64,000 nt of DNA, taken from NCBI GenBank assembly GCA_965227935.1, contig CBDDGS010000043.1, forward strand, positions 1,302,001 through 1,366,000, in the 5' to 3' direction. The translations under genes and the position numbers were made by a program. Shown here one piece after another: positions 62,110 to 64,000 of this stretch (positions are counted from its first letter, which is position 1; each line of letters opens with the position of its first letter). Source of the stretch: JAWPMT01 sp965227935 (GTDB lineage Bacteria > Bacteroidota > Bacteroidia > Cytophagales > Cyclobacteriaceae). The notes below the pieces were generated by a model that saw only the letters and a program-made list of their open reading frames with translations, searched no databases and was not told the origin of the DNA.

Positions 62110-62645
62110 AAGCCTGCGCTGATGCCCCCTCGAAATACCAGTGGGCTATTGTAGGGCTGCACAAGGTCTCCATCCGTGTAGATCACATTGTAGAGTACCA
62201 TGAAGCTGAGGACGATATTACCCGCACGCTGGGCAACACCACCGCCAAGCAACATGCTATTGAAGTTCTCATTAGGAGGTGATTCAAAACCTGCTGGGAA
62301 TTTCAGGTCGTAGGTGAGCATTTCGTACTCTCCATAGGCGAACACCGGAAGATCCAGTACGGGTAGAAGAAAATCGTATTGTAGGAAGGGTCCTCCCCCA
62401 TAGGCATTGACCTTGATATTGTTGATTTTGTCCTTCGTATAGATATAGGTCAGACGTACCCCGCCAGAGAAAGCCTTTGTGAATTTGTAACCTACAAGTG
62501 GCGATCCTCCAAAACTGTCGAAGGTACGATTGGAGTTGAATATGAGGTTTCCTCCGGCATACCACCGGTCCCCTATCTGCATGCTTTGACTGAGAGCAGC
62601 AGTGGAAAGACACAATGCGAGAAGTGTAATGGCAACCTTTGACAT
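62106..62645 (-). CDS. Hypothetical outer-membrane beta-barrel protein
   Basis: 179 residues with signal peptide (VAITLLALCLSTAALSQS). The mature part has alternating strands and Gly/aromatic turns (GDRWYAGGNLIFNSNRTF, GYKFTKAFSGGVRLTYIY, GNIVLSFMVLYNVIY, VFRGGISAGF) as in small barrels of about eight strands. The last residue Phe fits a barrel C-terminus. Function unknown. The 3' end overlaps the Ldh gene by four bases, convergent. Confidence 0.75.
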   Translation of the reverse strand: MSKVAITLLALCLSTAALSQSMQIGDRWYAGGNLIFNSNRTFDSFGGSPLVGYKFTKAFSGGVRLTYIYTKDKINNIKVNAYGGGPFLQYDFLLPVLDLPVFAYGEYEMLTYDLKFPAGFESPPNENFNSMLLGGGVAQRAGNIVLSFMVLYNVIYTDGDLVQPYNSPLVFRGGISAGF

Positions 62646-62723
62646 AGTCCTAGTGATTTTTTCTACGATCTCCTCAAATTTCGTGCAAACACGAAGTTCC
62701 AGGGTGTCTTTGCTGAAGAATTT

Positions 62724-63026
62724 CTATTCGTCCGCAGGCACGACGACGTATACATCCTCACCTTCCTTTTTCATGAAGTATTTTTCCCTGGCAATTTTTT
62801 CCAATTGCTCCGGGTCCTGTAAAGCCGCACGATCGCTCTTTACTTCTTCGATCTTTTCTTGATAAAAAGCCTTTGTCTCCTCAAGATCGTGCTTTTTCGC
62901 CGTCAAGCGATATTGCGATAGGAGGTCATTGGAATCAAAAAAGGTAAGCCAGACGAGCAGTCCAAGGAAAACCATGAAATAGAAGCTTTTGAATAAAGGG
63001 GGGACGCGATCCAGGAACTTCTTCAT
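62724..63026 (-). CDS. FtsB/DivIC-like septum formation initiator
   Basis: 100 residues: one membrane helix at about 14-31 (FKSFYFMVFLGLLVWLTFF), then a coiled coil (YRLTAKKHDLEETKAFYQEKIEEVKSDRAA, in parts) and the family end REKYFMKKEGEDVYVVV. It takes part in the divisome with FtsL/FtsQ-type proteins. Its position just downstream of enolase matches the widespread eno-ftsB order. Confidence 0.9.
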   Translation of the reverse strand: MKKFLDRVPPLFKSFYFMVFLGLLVWLTFFDSNDLLSQYRLTAKKHDLEETKAFYQEKIEEVKSDRAALQDPEQLEKIAREKYFMKKEGEDVYVVVPADE

Positions 63027-63040
63027 GGAATGTAAAGGTA

Positions 63041-63069
63041 GAAAAAAAGGGCTGAAACCCTCAGCCCTT
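63041..63069 (-). terminator. Rho-independent terminator after enolase
   Basis: AAGGGCTGA (63047-63055) pairs with TCAGCCCTT (63061-63069); on the minus strand a T run follows (plus-strand A run 63042-63048). It partly separates eno from the ftsB-like gene. Confidence 0.8.
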
Positions 63070-63094
63070 CCATTTTGAATGTGGTTTATAAGGC

Positions 63095-64000
63095 TCAGGC
63101 CTTCTTGCTCGGGTATTGGGCGGTCTCTCCCAGAGCCTCCTCAATCCTGAGCAGCTGATTGTATTTTGCCATCCTATCAGATCTCGACAGCGATCCTGTT
63201 TTGATCTGGCCAGCATTAGTCGCTACCGCGATATCCGCTATGGTACTGTCTTCAGTCTCACCAGATCTGTGCGATACCACCGCCGTCCAGCCTGCTTTGT
63301 GTGCCATTTCGATGGCTGCGAGCGTCTCTGACAGGGTACCGATCTGATTCACTTTGATGAGGATCGAGTTGCCACATTTCTCGGCAATTCCTCGCGAGAG
63401 GAACTTCACGTTGGTCACGAGCAAGTCGTCACCCACCAGCTGGCACTTGTCCCCAATTTTTTCGGTAAGCAGTCGCCATCCTTCCCAGTCGTTTTCGTCA
63501 CAGCCATCTTCGATGCTGTCAATGGGATATTTCTCGATCAATGAAGCGAGATAGTCCACTTGCTCTTCGCGTGACCGGACGCTACCACTGTCCCCCTCAA
63601 ACTTCTTGTAATTGTAGGTATCGTTCTCATAGAACTCAGAAGACGCGCAGTCCATGGCGATCGTCACTTGAGACCCTGCTTTGTAGCCAGCATTTTCTAT
63701 CGCTTTCAAAACGCTGTCGAGCGCTTCTTCTGTGCCTCCTGTGAAGTTAGGTGCAAAACCACCTTCATCACCAACTGCCGTGCTCAGCCCCTTGTCCTTG
63801 AGAATCTTCTTGAGGTGGTGGAAAATCTCCGCACCCATCCTGAGTGCTTCTGAGAACGTCTCCGCACCCACTGGACGAATCATGAATTCCTGAAATGCAA
63901 TAGGCGCATCTGAGTGACTTCCTCCATTGATGATGTTCATCATCGGGACAGGAAGAGTACGCGCGCTCACACCTCCGATATAGCGAAATAGAGGCAATCC
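63095..64000 (-). CDS. eno: Enolase, C-terminal part (start outside window)
   Basis: 302 codons of phosphopyruvate hydratase; the frame stays open to the window edge (GLPLFRYIGG), so the N-terminus is missing. Barrel motifs: NIINGGSHSDAPIAFQEFMIRPVG, GDEGGFAPNF, AMDCASSEFYENDTY, SIEDGCDENDWEGW, LVGDDLLVTN, KVNQIGTLSETLAAIEMAHKA and VVSHRSGETEDSTIADI (catalytic Lys and His region). Glycolytic conversion of 2-phosphoglycerate to PEP. Confidence 0.95.
   Translation of the reverse strand, partial: GLPLFRYIGGVSARTLPVPMMNIINGGSHSDAPIAFQEFMIRPVGAETFSEALRMGAEIFHHLKKILKDKGLSTAVGDEGGFAPNFTGGTEEALDSVLKAIENAGYKAGSQVTIAMDCASSEFYENDTYNYKKFEGDSGSVRSREEQVDYLASLIEKYPIDSIEDGCDENDWEGWRLLTEKIGDKCQLVGDDLLVTNVKFLSRGIAEKCGNSILIKVNQIGTLSETLAAIEMAHKAGWTAVVSHRSGETEDSTIADIAVATNAGQIKTGSLSRSDRMAKYNQLLRIEEALGETAQYPSKKA

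Overview
The window looks like a chromosomal segment of a Bacteroidota bacterium, probably of the order Cytophagales. The signs are a TonB-dependent receptor with an N-terminal CarboxypepD_reg-like domain, FtsX/MacB-type permeases coupled to PadR or LytTR regulators, GIN-domain (DUF2807) and DUF6588 proteins, a YfiT/DinB protein, AT-rich start regions with weak Shine-Dalgarno sequences, and a TAnnTTTG-type -7 element. No insertion sequence, prophage, CRISPR array or rRNA operon was found. Coding density is ordinary except at about 27.0-28.5 kb. All family assignments come from reading the translations; no search was run.

Layout. 1-6.4 kb: the N-terminal part of a multi-pass membrane protein, a small hypothetical gene, an XRE-type regulator with a palindrome upstream, an aldo/keto reductase, a 42-residue membrane mini-protein and a PcrA/UvrD helicase. 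6.9-17.1 kb: TerC and DUF389 membrane proteins converge on a minus-strand set of an NfeD/YqiJ-like membrane protein, a 721-residue flotillin and a 1678-residue AAA ATPase with a histone-like tail, which resembles a membrane-stress module. 17.4-22.5 kb: PadR-FtsX permease, GIN protein and a hypothetical secreted protein.

22.5-28.5 kb is the most unusual part. Four minus-strand genes (a slipin with three N-terminal repeats, a TPR protein, a protein with an EIQNDW-type domain, and the RNA ligase RtcB) lie downstream of a long, gene-poor, highly structured RNA region on the same strand. That region holds one normal-order tRNA-like cloverleaf (anticodon GAA) and two cloverleaves whose parts occur in circularly permuted order: T arm, closed acceptor helix, U8-A9, D arm, then anticodon arm (GUU in the second). 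Repeated hairpins and a small RNA with its own terminator lie further upstream. I propose an RNA-repair or RNA-decoy system in which permuted tRNA-like RNAs are partners of RtcB.

28.8-41.7 kb: TPM-domain membrane protein, glycosylasparaginase, CutC, an RCK potassium channel, a histidine kinase-LytTR regulator-FtsX operon divergent from a TonB receptor, a secreted hypothetical protein and a duplicated DUF2061 protein. 41.8-51 kb: two family 2 glycosyltransferases, a SOD-like lipoprotein lacking zinc ligands, YfiT, YigZ, a TPR protein, a FemAB/GNAT-like protein, RsgA and Kdo transferase. 51.2-64 kb: a lipoprotein and a DUF6588 protein, low-molecular-weight phosphatase, fructosamine kinase-like protein, aspartokinase, a BtuF-like receptor, M42 peptidase, an SDR with an altered active site, acyl-CoA carboxylase beta subunit, Ppx/GppA, an Ldh-family dehydrogenase, a barrel protein, an FtsB/DivIC-like protein and the C-terminal part of enolase.
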